Position numbers and translations under genes: made by a program | Notes under the pieces: model-generated | Told to the model about the DNA's origin: nothing | Seen by the model: the letters and a program-made list of their open reading frames with translations, nothing else | Database searches by the model: none | NCBI RefSeq assembly: GCF_000373385.1 | Contig: NZ_KB891316.1 | Location: 186,001-250,000, forward strand | Direction of reading: 5' to 3' | Source of the DNA: Thiobacillus thioparus DSM 505 | GTDB lineage: Bacteria; Pseudomonadota; Gammaproteobacteria; Burkholderiales; Thiobacillaceae | Length of the DNA: 64,000 bases | Shown here: piece after piece, positions 28,104 through 39,077 of the stretch | Numbering within the stretch: the first letter of the stretch is position 1 | Layout: each line of letters opens with the position of its first letter

Positions 28104-29177
28104 ATGATTTCACATTCGACGCACTGGCCGCGTTCCCTGAAGGGGTTCGCATGCATCCTGCTCCTGTTTTCCTGCCTTGCCGGCGCAGCAGAAAAGAAAG
28201 AGGGCGCTTTCCATGGCGCGGTCCAGACCGAATACCCGAGTTGGTTCAAGGCAAGCTTCCTCAGCCTCCGGGACGATATTGCAGAAGCCCAATCCAGAAA
28301 CAGGCGTGTGATGATCCTGTTCACGCAGGACGGCTGCCCCTACTGCCATGCCCTGGTCGAACGCAATCTTTCGCAAAAGAACATCGAAACCTATCTGCGG
28401 AAGCACTTTGACGTGATTGCCATCAACATGTGGGGCGACCGCGAGGTCGTGGGGCTCGACAACCGATCCATGACCGAGAAGCAGTTTGCCGCCAGCCTCA
28501 AGGTGCAATTCACCCCCACCATCCTGTTTTTCGACGAAGCTGGGCAAACCGTATTGCGGCTCAATGGCTACATCCCGCCCACCCGATTTATGACTGCGCT
28601 GGAGTTTGCTGCGCAGGGCACGAAGGATTCCAACTACCTCGATTACGTCGCGGCGCACCAGCCGCCTGCGACAGGCAGCGAATTGATCGCAGAATCCTTC
28701 TTCAAGAAGCCGCCCTTCAATCTCGCGCGCAAGGGCAAGGCCAGGCCGGTTGCGGTGTTCTTCGAGCAACGCGATTGCCCCGCCTGCGCCGAATTGCACG
28801 ACAGAATCCTGTCGGACAAGCAGACGCGCGCCATCATTGCCGGGTTCGATGCGATTCAACTCAATATGTGGTCGGACACGCCGCTAACCACCCCGCAGGG
28901 AAAAGCCACCACGGCGCGCGCATGGGCCAGGGCGCTGGACATCAAATATGCGCCCGCCATCGTGCTGTTCGACGCAAAGGGCAAGGAGATCATCCGCTCC
29001 GAGGCCTATTTCAAGTTGTTCCATACCCAGGGCATTCTTACCTATGTGCTGAGCGGCGCCTATGAAAACGAGCCGAGCTTTCAGCGCTACCTGTCCGCCA
29101 AGGCGGACCGCCTGCGCGAGCAGGGCCAGGATGTGGATATCTGGCGCATGGGCGATGAACCTGCCGGGAAGAAATAG
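28104..29177 (+). CDS. exported protein with two thioredoxin-like domains
   Basis: A 357-residue protein. An N-terminal hydrophobic segment (about 13-28) is a signal peptide or anchor. Domain 1 has CPYC at residues 78-81 and a cis-Pro in FTPTI; domain 2 has CPAC at 225-228 and YAPAIV. The INMWGD and LNMWSD segments match between domains, so it arose by internal duplication. SoxW/thioredoxin-SoxW-like periplasmic thiol reductases look similar. GGAG lies before the ATG. Substrate unknown. Confidence 0.8.
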   Translation: MISHSTHWPRSLKGFACILLLFSCLAGAAEKKEGAFHGAVQTEYPSWFKASFLSLRDDIAEAQSRNRRVMILFTQDGCPYCHALVERNLSQKNIETYLRKHFDVIAINMWGDREVVGLDNRSMTEKQFAASLKVQFTPTILFFDEAGQTVLRLNGYIPPTRFMTALEFAAQGTKDSNYLDYVAAHQPPATGSELIAESFFKKPPFNLARKGKARPVAVFFEQRDCPACAELHDRILSDKQTRAIIAGFDAIQLNMWSDTPLTTPQGKATTARAWARALDIKYAPAIVLFDAKGKEIIRSEAYFKLFHTQGILTYVLSGAYENEPSFQRYLSAKADRLREQGQDVDIWRMGDEPAGKK

Positions 29178-29377
29178 GCGCGTGCGAATTCACGTGAACG
29201 GCCCATCCGATGGCAAGTCGCACGTGCCGATGAAAATCAGGCCAGCCCGCGTGGCCCGGCTTGCGGATCACGGTACTGGAATCGGCTTAGGTGCGGATCA
29301 GCAGAGGCTTTCTGGCATCCCCCTCATGGCGCGCACATGCGGGGGAAAACAATTCGTGCCTGGCCTCTTTGGTTTGC
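29178..29377. other. intergenic region with a decayed copy of the next small gene
   Basis: On the minus strand 29291-29340 encodes ARHEGDARKPLLIRT, similar to ARYEDDAGKHLLSRT of the 64-residue gene at 29378-29572; about 36 of 50 bases agree. No intact gene is present. Confidence 0.45.
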
Positions 29378-29572
29378 TTAGTGCCGGGTCTGCTGCGCGT
29401 CGCCCTTAGGCATGTAAAACGGGCAAGTTGTGGTGCTGTCCGGCTGGCGGACCAGTTCCTCGCTGAAGTCCGCATAAGTGCGAGAAAGCAGATGCTTGCC
29501 TGCATCGTCCTCATAACGCGCGCAGATATCAGCCAGCGCGCAGTTCGACGTCATGCAGTAGGTATAAGTCAT
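29378..29572 (-). CDS. small cysteine-containing protein
   Basis: 64 residues starting MTYTYCMTSNCALADICARY. A strong GAGGTG ribosome site lies five bases upstream. Cysteines at 6, 11, 17 and 50 (YCMTSNCALADIC and CPFYMP) suggest a small metal-binding or iron-sulfur fold. No known family is recognised. A decayed partial copy lies just downstream. Confidence 0.6.
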   Translation of the reverse strand: MTYTYCMTSNCALADICARYEDDAGKHLLSRTYADFSEELVRQPDSTTTCPFYMPKGDAQQTRH

Positions 29573-29600
29573 GATTCACCTCATTAGTTCGTAATCAACT

Positions 29601-29620
29601 CGAGCCTGGCCCCTTAGATT
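29601..29620 (+). repeat. class II dispersed motif
   Basis: CGAGCCTGGCCCCTTAGATT, eight bases beyond the stop codon of the leftward DUF2164 gene. Confidence 0.6.
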
Positions 29621-29628
29621 TTCAGGCT

Positions 29629-29904
29629 TCACGGCTTTGCCTTGCGCTGCTTCGCGACCCTGCGCCAATAGGAGAATTCTTCCTCGTGAATCTCGAAGTC
29701 GATCTCGGACACCCTTGCCTGCAGCCGGACCTGAACATCGGCTACGGCCTTGTTGTAGATGCTCGGTCCGATTTCTTCAAGGATGTAGCCGAGTAAGCCG
29801 GCGGCTGCAACGTTGCCAATCCTCTCTTCCATGTTCTCTTGGAAGTAACGCTCGATTGATGCAACGGCTTGCGCCCGGTCTTCCTTACTGAGTTCGATAG
29901 TCAT
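29629..29904 (-). CDS. DUF2164 family protein
   Basis: A 91-residue protein starting MTIELSKEDRAQAVASIERYF. It matches DUF2164 throughout: IERYFQENMEERIGNVAAAG, LLGYILEEIGPSIYNKAVAD. The ATG at 29904 is chosen because the upstream extension resembles nothing and AAAGG precedes this start. DUF2164 proteins are small, soluble and uncharacterised. Confidence 0.8.
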   Translation of the reverse strand: MTIELSKEDRAQAVASIERYFQENMEERIGNVAAAGLLGYILEEIGPSIYNKAVADVQVRLQARVSEIDFEIHEEEFSYWRRVAKQRKAKP

Positions 29905-30124
29905 GCTGTCGCCTTTGTAAATGCGGGTGAAAGTATCCGCCCTAATGCCGAACCGCGGTTCTGGATGCACTACTGTTTCCGTCCGCATGTCCGGAACAAT
30001 CGGTCCGGCGGCTGGCGATGAAGCGGGGGGCGAAACCAGCGCCAAGCACAGGCAAGGCGTCTGCCCTTCGGGATCGGCACGGCTCTTTCGCTCTTGGGCG
30101 GTCGCAATCCAGAGTGTGAGTCAA

Positions 30125-30168
30125 AGGGGCCAGGTTCGAATGTCGAAAACAATGTGGGCCTGGCCCCT
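30125..30168. repeat. class II inverted pair truncating a dsbB fragment
   Basis: AGGGGCCAGG (30125-30134) and CCTGGCCCCT (30159-30168) are a perfect 10-base inverted repeat with a 24-base spacer containing TTCGAATGTCGAA. It lies exactly where similarity to DsbB stops. Confidence 0.7.
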
Positions 30169-30362
30169 CTAATTACGATGCGTGAAGAAGGCGACCAGTG
30201 CGCCATCCCACCCATCAGCATGAACAGCGTGCGCTGGGCAATGCACAGCGGGCAGGGTTGCAGCTTCAGCCATGCCACCATGATGGAGCTGGCGGCGGCG
30301 GCGAGTGCCATGCCGGCCAGTGCAATGGCGAGCCAGAGAAGCGGGGGTGGGATGCGTTTCAT
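30169..30362 (-). pseudogene. 5' fragment of a DsbB-type disulfide bond formation gene
   Basis: About 55 codons of DsbB remain: a first transmembrane helix (LLWLAIALAGMALAAAASS) and the signature LQPCPLCIAQRTLFMLMGG, whose CPLC pair oxidises DsbA using quinone. The other helices and the second cysteine pair are missing; reading runs straight into the inverted motif at 30125-30168. A full DsbB has about 160 residues, so this copy cannot work. Confidence 0.75.
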
Positions 30363-30381
30363 CGCGGGTTAATTCAAGTCT

Positions 30382-30400
30382 GAACTGACCCCATTTCTTT
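30382..30400 (+). repeat. class I dispersed motif
   Basis: GAACTGACCCCATTTCTTT, about 14 bases beyond the stop of the leftward beta-barrel gene and 20 bases upstream of the dsbB fragment start. Confidence 0.6.
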
Positions 30401-30413
30401 TGTTCTCTGCGAT

Positions 30414-31166
30414 TCAAAACTTGTAATTGAGGCCGAGACTCAGCAACGAAAACCGGATGGCCGCATCCTGCTCGTAGACAAAGGACGGGGTATCCGTAAA
30501 TCGATAGTCCTTCTTGCCCAGATCCACGTAAAGGTAGTCGGCTTGCAGCTGCACATTTTTCGACAGCGCGTAAAGCATGCCCGCCCCCGCGGTCCAGCCT
30601 GTGGCGAGGTGTTTGTCGGATCCCCAGTTTCCGGTCGGACCCCAGTACTGGATGGCCTCATACATGTCGCGCCGGACCTCTCCTGCGGCGACGCCGGCCG
30701 TGCCATACACGGCATAGCGTTCGTAGGCCTGCCCCACCTTCAATCGCAGGGTCACCAGGTTTTCCACCCGCTGCCTGATATGCATGGGACAGTTCGCGCG
30801 GGCGCTATCGCAACCGTCCGCCACGCCTGGAAGCGGGTTGGTGTACAGGCTGGTGCTGCCTTCGATGTGCGTGTCCAGCACGTCCACCCCGAGGCCATAA
30901 ATCAGGTTCTCGCGTTGCCAGTCATACCCCAGGGACAAACCCGCGCCCGCGCCGTGCAGATTGACCGACGTGGGCGTAAAGGGAAATGCCGGATCGTAAC
31001 GTCCGGTGCCCAGATGTGCCTCGCCCCACCCCTCGGCAAGCTTCACGCCGGCATAAAGGCCGCTCCAATCCGCGCCGTCACGCATTTCCGCGGCAAGCGC
31101 AGGGATCGAGGAGAGCAACAGACTTAACGCAATAAATTTGCGAACGTGGGTTCGGATTATTTTCAT
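30414..31166 (-). CDS. outer-membrane beta-barrel protein (Opa/porin-like)
   Basis: A 250-residue exported protein. The signal peptide (MKIIRTHVRKFIALSLLLSS to ALA) precedes WSGLYAGVKLAEGWG, the first-strand pattern of small eight-stranded barrels, and the chain ends LGLNYKF with the terminal Phe. Cysteines near 120 and 127 may form a loop disulfide. The start at 31166 is preferred over 31217. Function could be structural or adhesive; nothing specific is visible. Confidence 0.75.
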   Translation of the reverse strand: MKIIRTHVRKFIALSLLLSSIPALAAEMRDGADWSGLYAGVKLAEGWGEAHLGTGRYDPAFPFTPTSVNLHGAGAGLSLGYDWQRENLIYGLGVDVLDTHIEGSTSLYTNPLPGVADGCDSARANCPMHIRQRVENLVTLRLKVGQAYERYAVYGTAGVAAGEVRRDMYEAIQYWGPTGNWGSDKHLATGWTAGAGMLYALSKNVQLQADYLYVDLGKKDYRFTDTPSFVYEQDAAIRFSLLSLGLNYKF

Positions 31167-31283
31167 AAGCAGGATTAAAGGAAGGATAAAAGGGGGCTGC
31201 TTCGATTTTTTATTCATAATGATTTTTGCATTGCCGCAAACGCTCGGGCAAACAATCCGAAGCTGCGCCCTTTAGCGGCAATG

Positions 31284-31331
31284 GTGTCTGACCCCATTTA
31301 TTAGAAGCTGACCCCTTTAAGCTGATCCCCC
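31284..31331 (+). repeat. tandem class I motifs
   Basis: GTGTCTGACCCCATTTATT (31284-31302), GAAGCTGACCCCTTTAA (31304-31320) and GCTGATCCCCC (31321-31331) follow head to tail, just beyond the stop codon of the leftward TIR gene. It is the densest cluster in the window. Confidence 0.7.
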
Positions 31332-31343
31332 GTCGGTGAAGAG

Positions 31344-32033
31344 CTAGAGGGTGAGTAGCTCCGCGAGCTTGGCCGCGACGTCTGCCATTGGCTCTTCTGC
31401 AGTGCTCAGGCCACTTCGCGAGCCGAGCAAGGGACTGACTTCTCGGAGAGCTTCATACGTCGTGTCGTGCACGATGGGAACGAGCAGATCACGCGCCAAG
31501 AGTGCCGAAAGCTCTTTGTCAGCGATGCCCTCTCCTGCGAGCCGGCGCAGCAGCGCAGGGGTCACCAGCACGATCCCGACTCGCGACTTTGCCAATCCCT
31601 TATCGATTTCGCGGAGCAACGTCGCACCGAGGAGGACGTCCTTCTCGCTGAACCAAACCGAGACACCGCGCGACTCGAGCAGATCGTGCAGCTCCTTGGC
31701 GGCCCCTTTCCGGTCGTCCCACGCGTGGCAAAGAAAGACGTCCCGAAGATCAGGCACGGACGCTCGCTTCTCGACGTTTTCGCGGACTGGCGTGAGCGTC
31801 CGCACCTCGGCAGGCGTGTACACCACGGACGAACCTGCTCGCGACCAGCGCGGCCTTACGCTGCTGCCGGACCCGCCAGCGCTACTCCGGCCGCCCCAGC
31901 TGCTTCCGTTGCTCCCCGACGAGGAGTAGGATGAATATGACCCGTAGCCGCGAGAGCGGCTACTACATGCGGGGCAGGCCGCTGCCCCGCTCGCTGTGCG
32001 ATGTCCATTTATTGGTGCTGTGCATCTAGCCAT
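31344..32033 (-). CDS. TIR domain protein with Ser/Gly-rich N-terminus
   Basis: A 229-residue protein. Residues 1-24 (MARCTAPINGHRTASGAAAC with PAC) form a short Cys/His start, followed by a Ser/Gly/Tyr-rich linker to about 60 and a TIR domain at 97-229. DVFLCHAWDDRKGAAKELHD is box 1; Glu130 in VWFSEKDVLLG lies where NAD-cleaving TIRs such as SARM1 carry the catalytic Glu; RVGIVLVTPALL follows. NADase activity in phage defence is likely by family but untested. It is bounded by motifs on both sides. Confidence 0.8.
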   Translation of the reverse strand: MARCTAPINGHRTASGAAACPACSSRSRGYGSYSSYSSSGSNGSSWGGRSSAGGSGSSVRPRWSRAGSSVVYTPAEVRTLTPVRENVEKRASVPDLRDVFLCHAWDDRKGAAKELHDLLESRGVSVWFSEKDVLLGATLLREIDKGLAKSRVGIVLVTPALLRRLAGEGIADKELSALLARDLLVPIVHDTTYEALREVSPLLGSRSGLSTAEEPMADVAAKLAELLTL

Positions 32034-32062
32034 GTCGCAATCTTCCCATTTGAAAATTAATC

Positions 32063-32080
32063 GTGTCTGACCCCATTTAC
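32063..32080 (+). repeat. class I dispersed motif containing the second TIR gene's stop codon
   Basis: GTGTCTGACCCCATTTAC. Read on the minus strand it supplies the TAA stop (32077-32079) of the TIR/HTH gene. Confidence 0.65.
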
Positions 32081-32919
32081 TGTGCGTTTATGTCCCAAGT
32101 TCCCAGAACTTCTTTTTCGCCGTCATTGCCATACTTTTTCTTGGCTTGATTAATCCACATCCGTATCGTGGCTGTCGAGAGCCCCGAATCTTGCATTCTT
32201 TCAAGAATCTCAACCCTAGGAATCCCAGCCGCCACCATCTCGGCAATCATGGTTCGCGGATGCGGATCCTGAGACAGTTCTAGCAAACCCCGTTGCGCTA
32301 TTTGTTGGAGAGGAGAAAATTCACGTTCGGCCCGCATTTCAAGCTTGCGCAGCCGCGTGTTGAGGAACCTAGTGTTTTCCAGAATTTCCGCCAGTAAGTT
32401 TTTCTCTGATCGCGGTTCTGGTTTTTCACCTTGAGGATTGAGTTTCAGAATTTCCTTAAATTTCGTTTCAAACTGATGCCAGTATGTTGAGAAAACTTGC
32501 TCAAGAACACGCTCATCCAATGTGTTACTTCCAAGGCATCCATTGAGAGTTCGAACCAGCCCCCACATGCTGTCTTTTGAGGGAAATGTATGGTTGAACT
32601 GAGCTAAAGGATCTTCAAGATCAGCGGATTTAAGATCTATAAGGAAGGTGCAAACACGATTGTACGAAAGGCCTTTCGCCAAAGCGCCGGCTTCGAAGAG
32701 AATCCAAGGCTTGTCTTTGTTTTCTTGTGTAAGGCAAACGATACCGACTGAAGTATCTTTAAGTTGATCGCTAATTTCGCTAAACCACAGTGCGCCTCGA
32801 TCAATGTCTCGTGTAGAAATCCACGGCCTAGTGGCTTGAATAACGCATTTAATCCAATCATTTAGAAGTTCGGCGACGGCCCTACTTCTAGCCCCAGACC
32901 AACTGATAAAAACTTTCAT
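32077..32919 (-). CDS. TIR-like domain protein with C-terminal helix-turn-helix
   Basis: A 280-residue protein beginning MKVFISWSGARSRAVAELLN, the start of a distinct TIR group. SVGIVCLTQENKDKPWILFE and AGALAKG (Glu76) are its other conserved blocks. The middle (about 140-215) is helical, and residues 230-262 (GIPRVEILERMQDSGLSTAT) look like a helix-turn-helix. The start at 32919 is favoured by GAGGGG upstream. It belongs to a family seen in defence contexts. Base composition is clearly AT-richer than the core genes. Confidence 0.75.
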   Translation of the reverse strand: MKVFISWSGARSRAVAELLNDWIKCVIQATRPWISTRDIDRGALWFSEISDQLKDTSVGIVCLTQENKDKPWILFEAGALAKGLSYNRVCTFLIDLKSADLEDPLAQFNHTFPSKDSMWGLVRTLNGCLGSNTLDERVLEQVFSTYWHQFETKFKEILKLNPQGEKPEPRSEKNLLAEILENTRFLNTRLRKLEMRAEREFSPLQQIAQRGLLELSQDPHPRTMIAEMVAAGIPRVEILERMQDSGLSTATIRMWINQAKKKYGNDGEKEVLGTWDINAQ

Positions 32920-32983
32920 AGCTCGCCCCTCAAACAGATATAGCACCCAACACATCGCCCCCCGAAACAAATAGGGGGCAATT

Positions 32984-33000
32984 CAGTCTGACCCCAATTA
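32984..33000 (+). repeat. class I dispersed motif
   Basis: CAGTCTGACCCCAATTA lies between the HEPN gene's 3' end and the TIR/HTH gene's 5' end. An ATAGGGGGCA stretch (32971-32980) just to its left gives a partial inverted partner. Confidence 0.6.
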
Positions 33001-33041
33001 CTCGTTAATGTGCAAGACCTGATCCTTCGTCCCATTAATGT

Positions 33042-33629
33042 TCAACCGATCATTCGAAACCAATCTTTCACAGCGAGCCGTAGCCTATCTATTTCATCCT
33101 CTTGCATAGGACAGCAGTGTGCAATGGGGCCACGAAGGAGATTCAGGTTCGCCATTACGCGCTCGACACCACGTTTGTTCTTGAGAGTCGGCTCGAACAA
33201 GTCCCAGTTGGAGGTAATGATGCCTGACAGCTGACCGAAGGTTGTGTAATCGATCATGTTGTCGGATCGTTGCGTGACACCGTTGTCCCGCTCCTTCTTC
33301 ACAAGACTCGCTACATCTGCCTTAATGTCGGGAGCAATACGCATACTGTTCCACCAGTCTGTACCTTCGCTATCCTCTAGTGTCTCAACGATCAGCTTGC
33401 GAATCGCCTGCTCAAGACAATAAAAGACTTCATAGTTCTCAGACATGTCCGCTGCCTCGAGGCGAACGCTCTGCTCGAATTGCGGGTAGTAAGCCACCGC
33501 GCTCCCTACTTCTGCTTTAGACACGTGCCCGAGTTCAATTCCAAATCTCTGCTCGATCTGTCGCAACTCATCGCATATGAGAAAGCCCGACATGCCAAAT
33601 GACCGGACGGAGTCGTCTACGTCACTCAT
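33042..33629 (-). CDS. Swt1-type HEPN domain protein, putative RNase
   Basis: A 195-residue helical protein. YEVFYCLEQAIRKLIVETL (about 66-84), DWWNSMRIAPDIKADV, YTTFGQLSGIITSNWDLFE and the terminal LNLLRGPIAHC follow the Swt1 HEPN pattern. Arg166 and His171 form the R-x4-H motif that makes HEPN proteins metal-independent RNases. It starts inside the DUF5343 gene (8-base overlap), so the two are translationally coupled, as in toxin-antitoxin or two-part defence modules. Confidence 0.7.
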   Translation of the reverse strand: MSDVDDSVRSFGMSGFLICDELRQIEQRFGIELGHVSKAEVGSAVAYYPQFEQSVRLEAADMSENYEVFYCLEQAIRKLIVETLEDSEGTDWWNSMRIAPDIKADVASLVKKERDNGVTQRSDNMIDYTTFGQLSGIITSNWDLFEPTLKNKRGVERVMANLNLLRGPIAHCCPMQEDEIDRLRLAVKDWFRMIG

Positions 33630-34263
33630 TGGAAGCTTTCAATAGATGTTCCTTCAATGCGCGAAAGATCGCATTAAAGACTGCGGGATCAGATGTAGCA
33701 GGGAGATTTAGATTTATGGTGTACCCGAGATTAAGACCAAGCCGCTGTGAAGTTTGAGCCATAGGATTTTGTTGGGGAAGTGTGTTGGAAGGGAGCGTTT
33801 CCATAACTGCCTTCTCGGGTTTCTCCTCGATGGGGGGCACGTCCCACTTCGCAAACTTCTTTAGCTGCTTGATACATGCAAGTATTAACGGAACCACATT
33901 GGAGTCTTGCTCAGCCCCGGTCTCCTCGACGACGAGCCCCTTAAGATCCTCGTCAGAGAGCTTATGCATATACTCATTCCTGACATATAAAGATGCATAG
34001 CCTGTCTTTATTGCTTGTGCGGCTGCCCAGCCTTCCGTCGCCGAGTTTCTAAATTTTTTGTAGAGATCGGTGGGGGTTCCATCAGTTGTTGCGAATCCAA
34101 TCTTTTTTAGATACGCAGTCATCTGATTGCCTGACCCACCCTTTATTCCCAGTATCGTCTTGACGAAATCTTGACTGACCGCTTCCGGAGTTGCCGCAGC
34201 TTTAATACCTTTTAATGCTTTCTCGATATTTCCCGTGGCGGTGACATAAGGCAAAACAGCCAT
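33622..34263 (-). CDS. DUF5343 family protein, partner of the HEPN protein
   Basis: A 213-residue protein starting MAVLPYVTATGNIEKALKGI after AAGGAG. ILGIKGGSGNQMTAYLKKIG and FATTDGTPTDLYKKFRN match the DUF5343 core, probably a winged-helix-like fold. Residues 150-180 are a Pro/Gln-rich linker and the C-terminus (NLGYTINLNLPATSDPAVFN) resembles a small protein-interaction strand plus helix. The overlap with the HEPN gene indicates joint action. It may be antitoxin, sensor or adaptor; none is proven. Confidence 0.7.
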   Translation of the reverse strand: MAVLPYVTATGNIEKALKGIKAAATPEAVSQDFVKTILGIKGGSGNQMTAYLKKIGFATTDGTPTDLYKKFRNSATEGWAAAQAIKTGYASLYVRNEYMHKLSDEDLKGLVVEETGAEQDSNVVPLILACIKQLKKFAKWDVPPIEEKPEKAVMETLPSNTLPQQNPMAQTSQRLGLNLGYTINLNLPATSDPAVFNAIFRALKEHLLKASNE

Positions 34264-34377
34264 TCTTATCTCCTTATGGGGCCGATCGGAACCCCAATGT
34301 CTGCTAGAAAGTACGACAACAAGCCAGTGACTATCACTACCAGTAACGCAGAGATATCTGCATCCTAGACACACCCA

Positions 34378-34665
34378 CTATGGGCACTCAGGCAGGCTCA
34401 ATAAATTGTTTGGGTGCTCGCCGTCATTCTGTGTTTTTAGGTATTTGTTACCCGCTGCGCTTGTGGCAACGACGACCCAAACGGAATTGCCATTAACGCT
34501 TACCCAAAATTTCCATTTGCCGGATTCGATTCCTGAGATGGCTTCAGGCTGCGTCAGCTTCCAGCGAGCTCCGTCTGCATTTGTGCCACCCACATGCGTG
34601 ATCCGCTCATGCGGGTTATAGCGATCACTCTTGTTGATGCACTTAATCTGATGGTTGTCGGCCAT
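34378..34665 (-). CDS. DUF3892 family protein
   Basis: A 95-residue protein: [76 protein letters not shown] match DUF3892 from end to end. AAGGAG lies 13 bases before the ATG at 34665. It is the first gene of the leftward defence-like run, 114 bases before DUF5343. Function unknown. Confidence 0.8.
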   Translation of the reverse strand: MADNHQIKCINKSDRYNPHERITHVGGTNADGARWKLTQPEAISGIESGKWKFWVSVNGNSVWVVVATSAAGNKYLKTQNDGEHPNNLLSLPECP

Positions 34666-34740
34666 TTTTGCTTCGCTCTCCTTAAACTCTATCGGAATGT
34701 CAGCTATGCCTCTGCGACCACGCATCAGCACACCACAATA

Positions 34741-34768
34741 AAAAAGGCGCAGTCCCCTGCGCCTTTTT
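34741..34768 (-). terminator. nrdB terminator
   Basis: AAAAAGGCGCAG (34741-34752) pairs with CTGCGCCTTTTT (34757-34768) around TCCC. Read leftward it ends in a T-run, 14 bases after the nrdB stop. It may also work in the other direction. Confidence 0.9.
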
Positions 34769-34782
34769 GTCTTCCCAGCCGG

Positions 34783-35907
34783 TCAATCCCAGCTCAACGC
34801 CCCGCCCGTCTGATACTCCGTGACGCGCGTCTCGAAGAAGTTCTTCTCCTTCTTCAGGTCGATCATCTCGGCCATCCAGGGGAAGGGGTTGGTGACGCCG
34901 GGGAACATTTCGTCGAGGCCGATCTGCTGGCAGCGGCGGTTGGCGATGAAGCGCAGGTATTCCTTGAACTGGCTGGCGTTGAGGCCGAGCACGCCGCGCG
35001 GCATGGTGTCTTCGGCGTAGCGGAATTCGAGCTCGACGCCCTTCTGGATCAGGTCGCGGATTTCGGCCTTGAACTCGCTGGTCCACAGGTGGGGGTTTTC
35101 CAGCTTGATGGTGTTGATGAGGTCGATGCCGAAGTTGCAGTGCATGGACTCGTCGCGCAGGATGTACTGGTACTGCTCGGCGGCGCCGGTCATCTTGTTC
35201 TGGCGGCCCAGGGCGAGGATCTGCACGAAGCCGACGTAGAAGAAGATGCCTTCCATGATACAGGCGAAGACGATCAGCGACTTCAGCAGGGCCTGGTCGG
35301 CCTCGGGGGTGCCGGTCTTGAATTCGGGGTTGGTCAGCGTGTCGATGAAGGGGATGAGGAAGTCATCCTTGTCGCGGATGCTGGCGACTTCGTGATACGC
35401 GTTGAAGATCTCGCCTTCGTCCAGGCCCAGGCTTTCCACGATGTACTGGTAGGCGTGGGTGTGGATGGCCTCCTCGAACGCCTGGCGCAGCAGGTACTGG
35501 CGGCACTCGGGCGCGGTGATGTGGCGATAGGTGCCGAGCACGATGTTGTTGGCGGCCAGCGAATCGGCGGTGACGAAGAAGCCGAGGTTGCGCTTGACGA
35601 GGCGGCGCTCGTCCTCGGTGAGCGCGGTCGGGTCTTTCCACTGCGCGATGTCGCGCGACATGTTCACTTCCTGCGGCATCCAGTGGTTGGCGCAGCCGGC
35701 GAGGTATTTCTCCCACGCCCATTTGTACTTGAAGGGGACGAGCTGGTTCACATCCGTCGCGCCGTTGATCACGCGCTTGTCGGCGGCCTGCACGCGACGG
35801 GCCTGCGGTGCGGGTTCGGCGGCCGGGGCGGCGGATTCCTTGCGCAGGAAGGACGGCACGTCGACGGTACGGGCGGCGGGGGTGAAGTCTTCTTCAAAAT
35901 TCAGCAT
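34783..35907 (-). CDS. nrdB: class Ia ribonucleotide reductase beta subunit
   Basis: A 374-residue R2 protein holding the diiron-tyrosyl cofactor used by NrdA to reduce ribonucleotides. The ligand regions are present: [43 protein letters not shown] and [17 protein letters not shown]. The C-terminal peptide ([12 protein letters not shown]) is the NrdA-docking tail. It lies 190 bases downstream of nrdA on the same strand and ends in a strong terminator. Confidence 0.96.
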   Translation of the reverse strand: MLNFEEDFTPAARTVDVPSFLRKESAAPAAEPAPQARRVQAADKRVINGATDVNQLVPFKYKWAWEKYLAGCANHWMPQEVNMSRDIAQWKDPTALTEDERRLVKRNLGFFVTADSLAANNIVLGTYRHITAPECRQYLLRQAFEEAIHTHAYQYIVESLGLDEGEIFNAYHEVASIRDKDDFLIPFIDTLTNPEFKTGTPEADQALLKSLIVFACIMEGIFFYVGFVQILALGRQNKMTGAAEQYQYILRDESMHCNFGIDLINTIKLENPHLWTSEFKAEIRDLIQKGVELEFRYAEDTMPRGVLGLNASQFKEYLRFIANRRCQQIGLDEMFPGVTNPFPWMAEMIDLKKEKNFFETRVTEYQTGGALSWD

Positions 35908-36097
35908 CGTTTGTTATCTCCTTTGGTTGTCCCAAAGTGGGCTGAGCCCACACTACTTGTTCATCTTGAGGACGGGCTGCAAGCCTGGCCGAGTTTCAGC
36001 TCAGGGGCTGCCCCGGCCAACGAACCCACGCACATCGCGTCAACATCCATTGGCCGGCTTGGCCTCTTCTTTTGGTGCTGCTCCTCCTCACTACCTC

Positions 36098-39004
<2,907 letters not shown>

Positions 39005-39077
39005 CGAGGGGGGCTCCTTGGTGGTGGGTGTAACGACAATCCGGGCTGGCCGTGCCGGGGTGCGAAACATCCACACC

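Noticed and set aside
18900-33000. Integron cassette array, because single genes are separated by a repeated motif
   Set aside because: The motifs are only about 20 bases and lack the paired core sites (GTTRRRY and RYYYAAC) of attC; no integrase gene is present and gene orientation is mixed.
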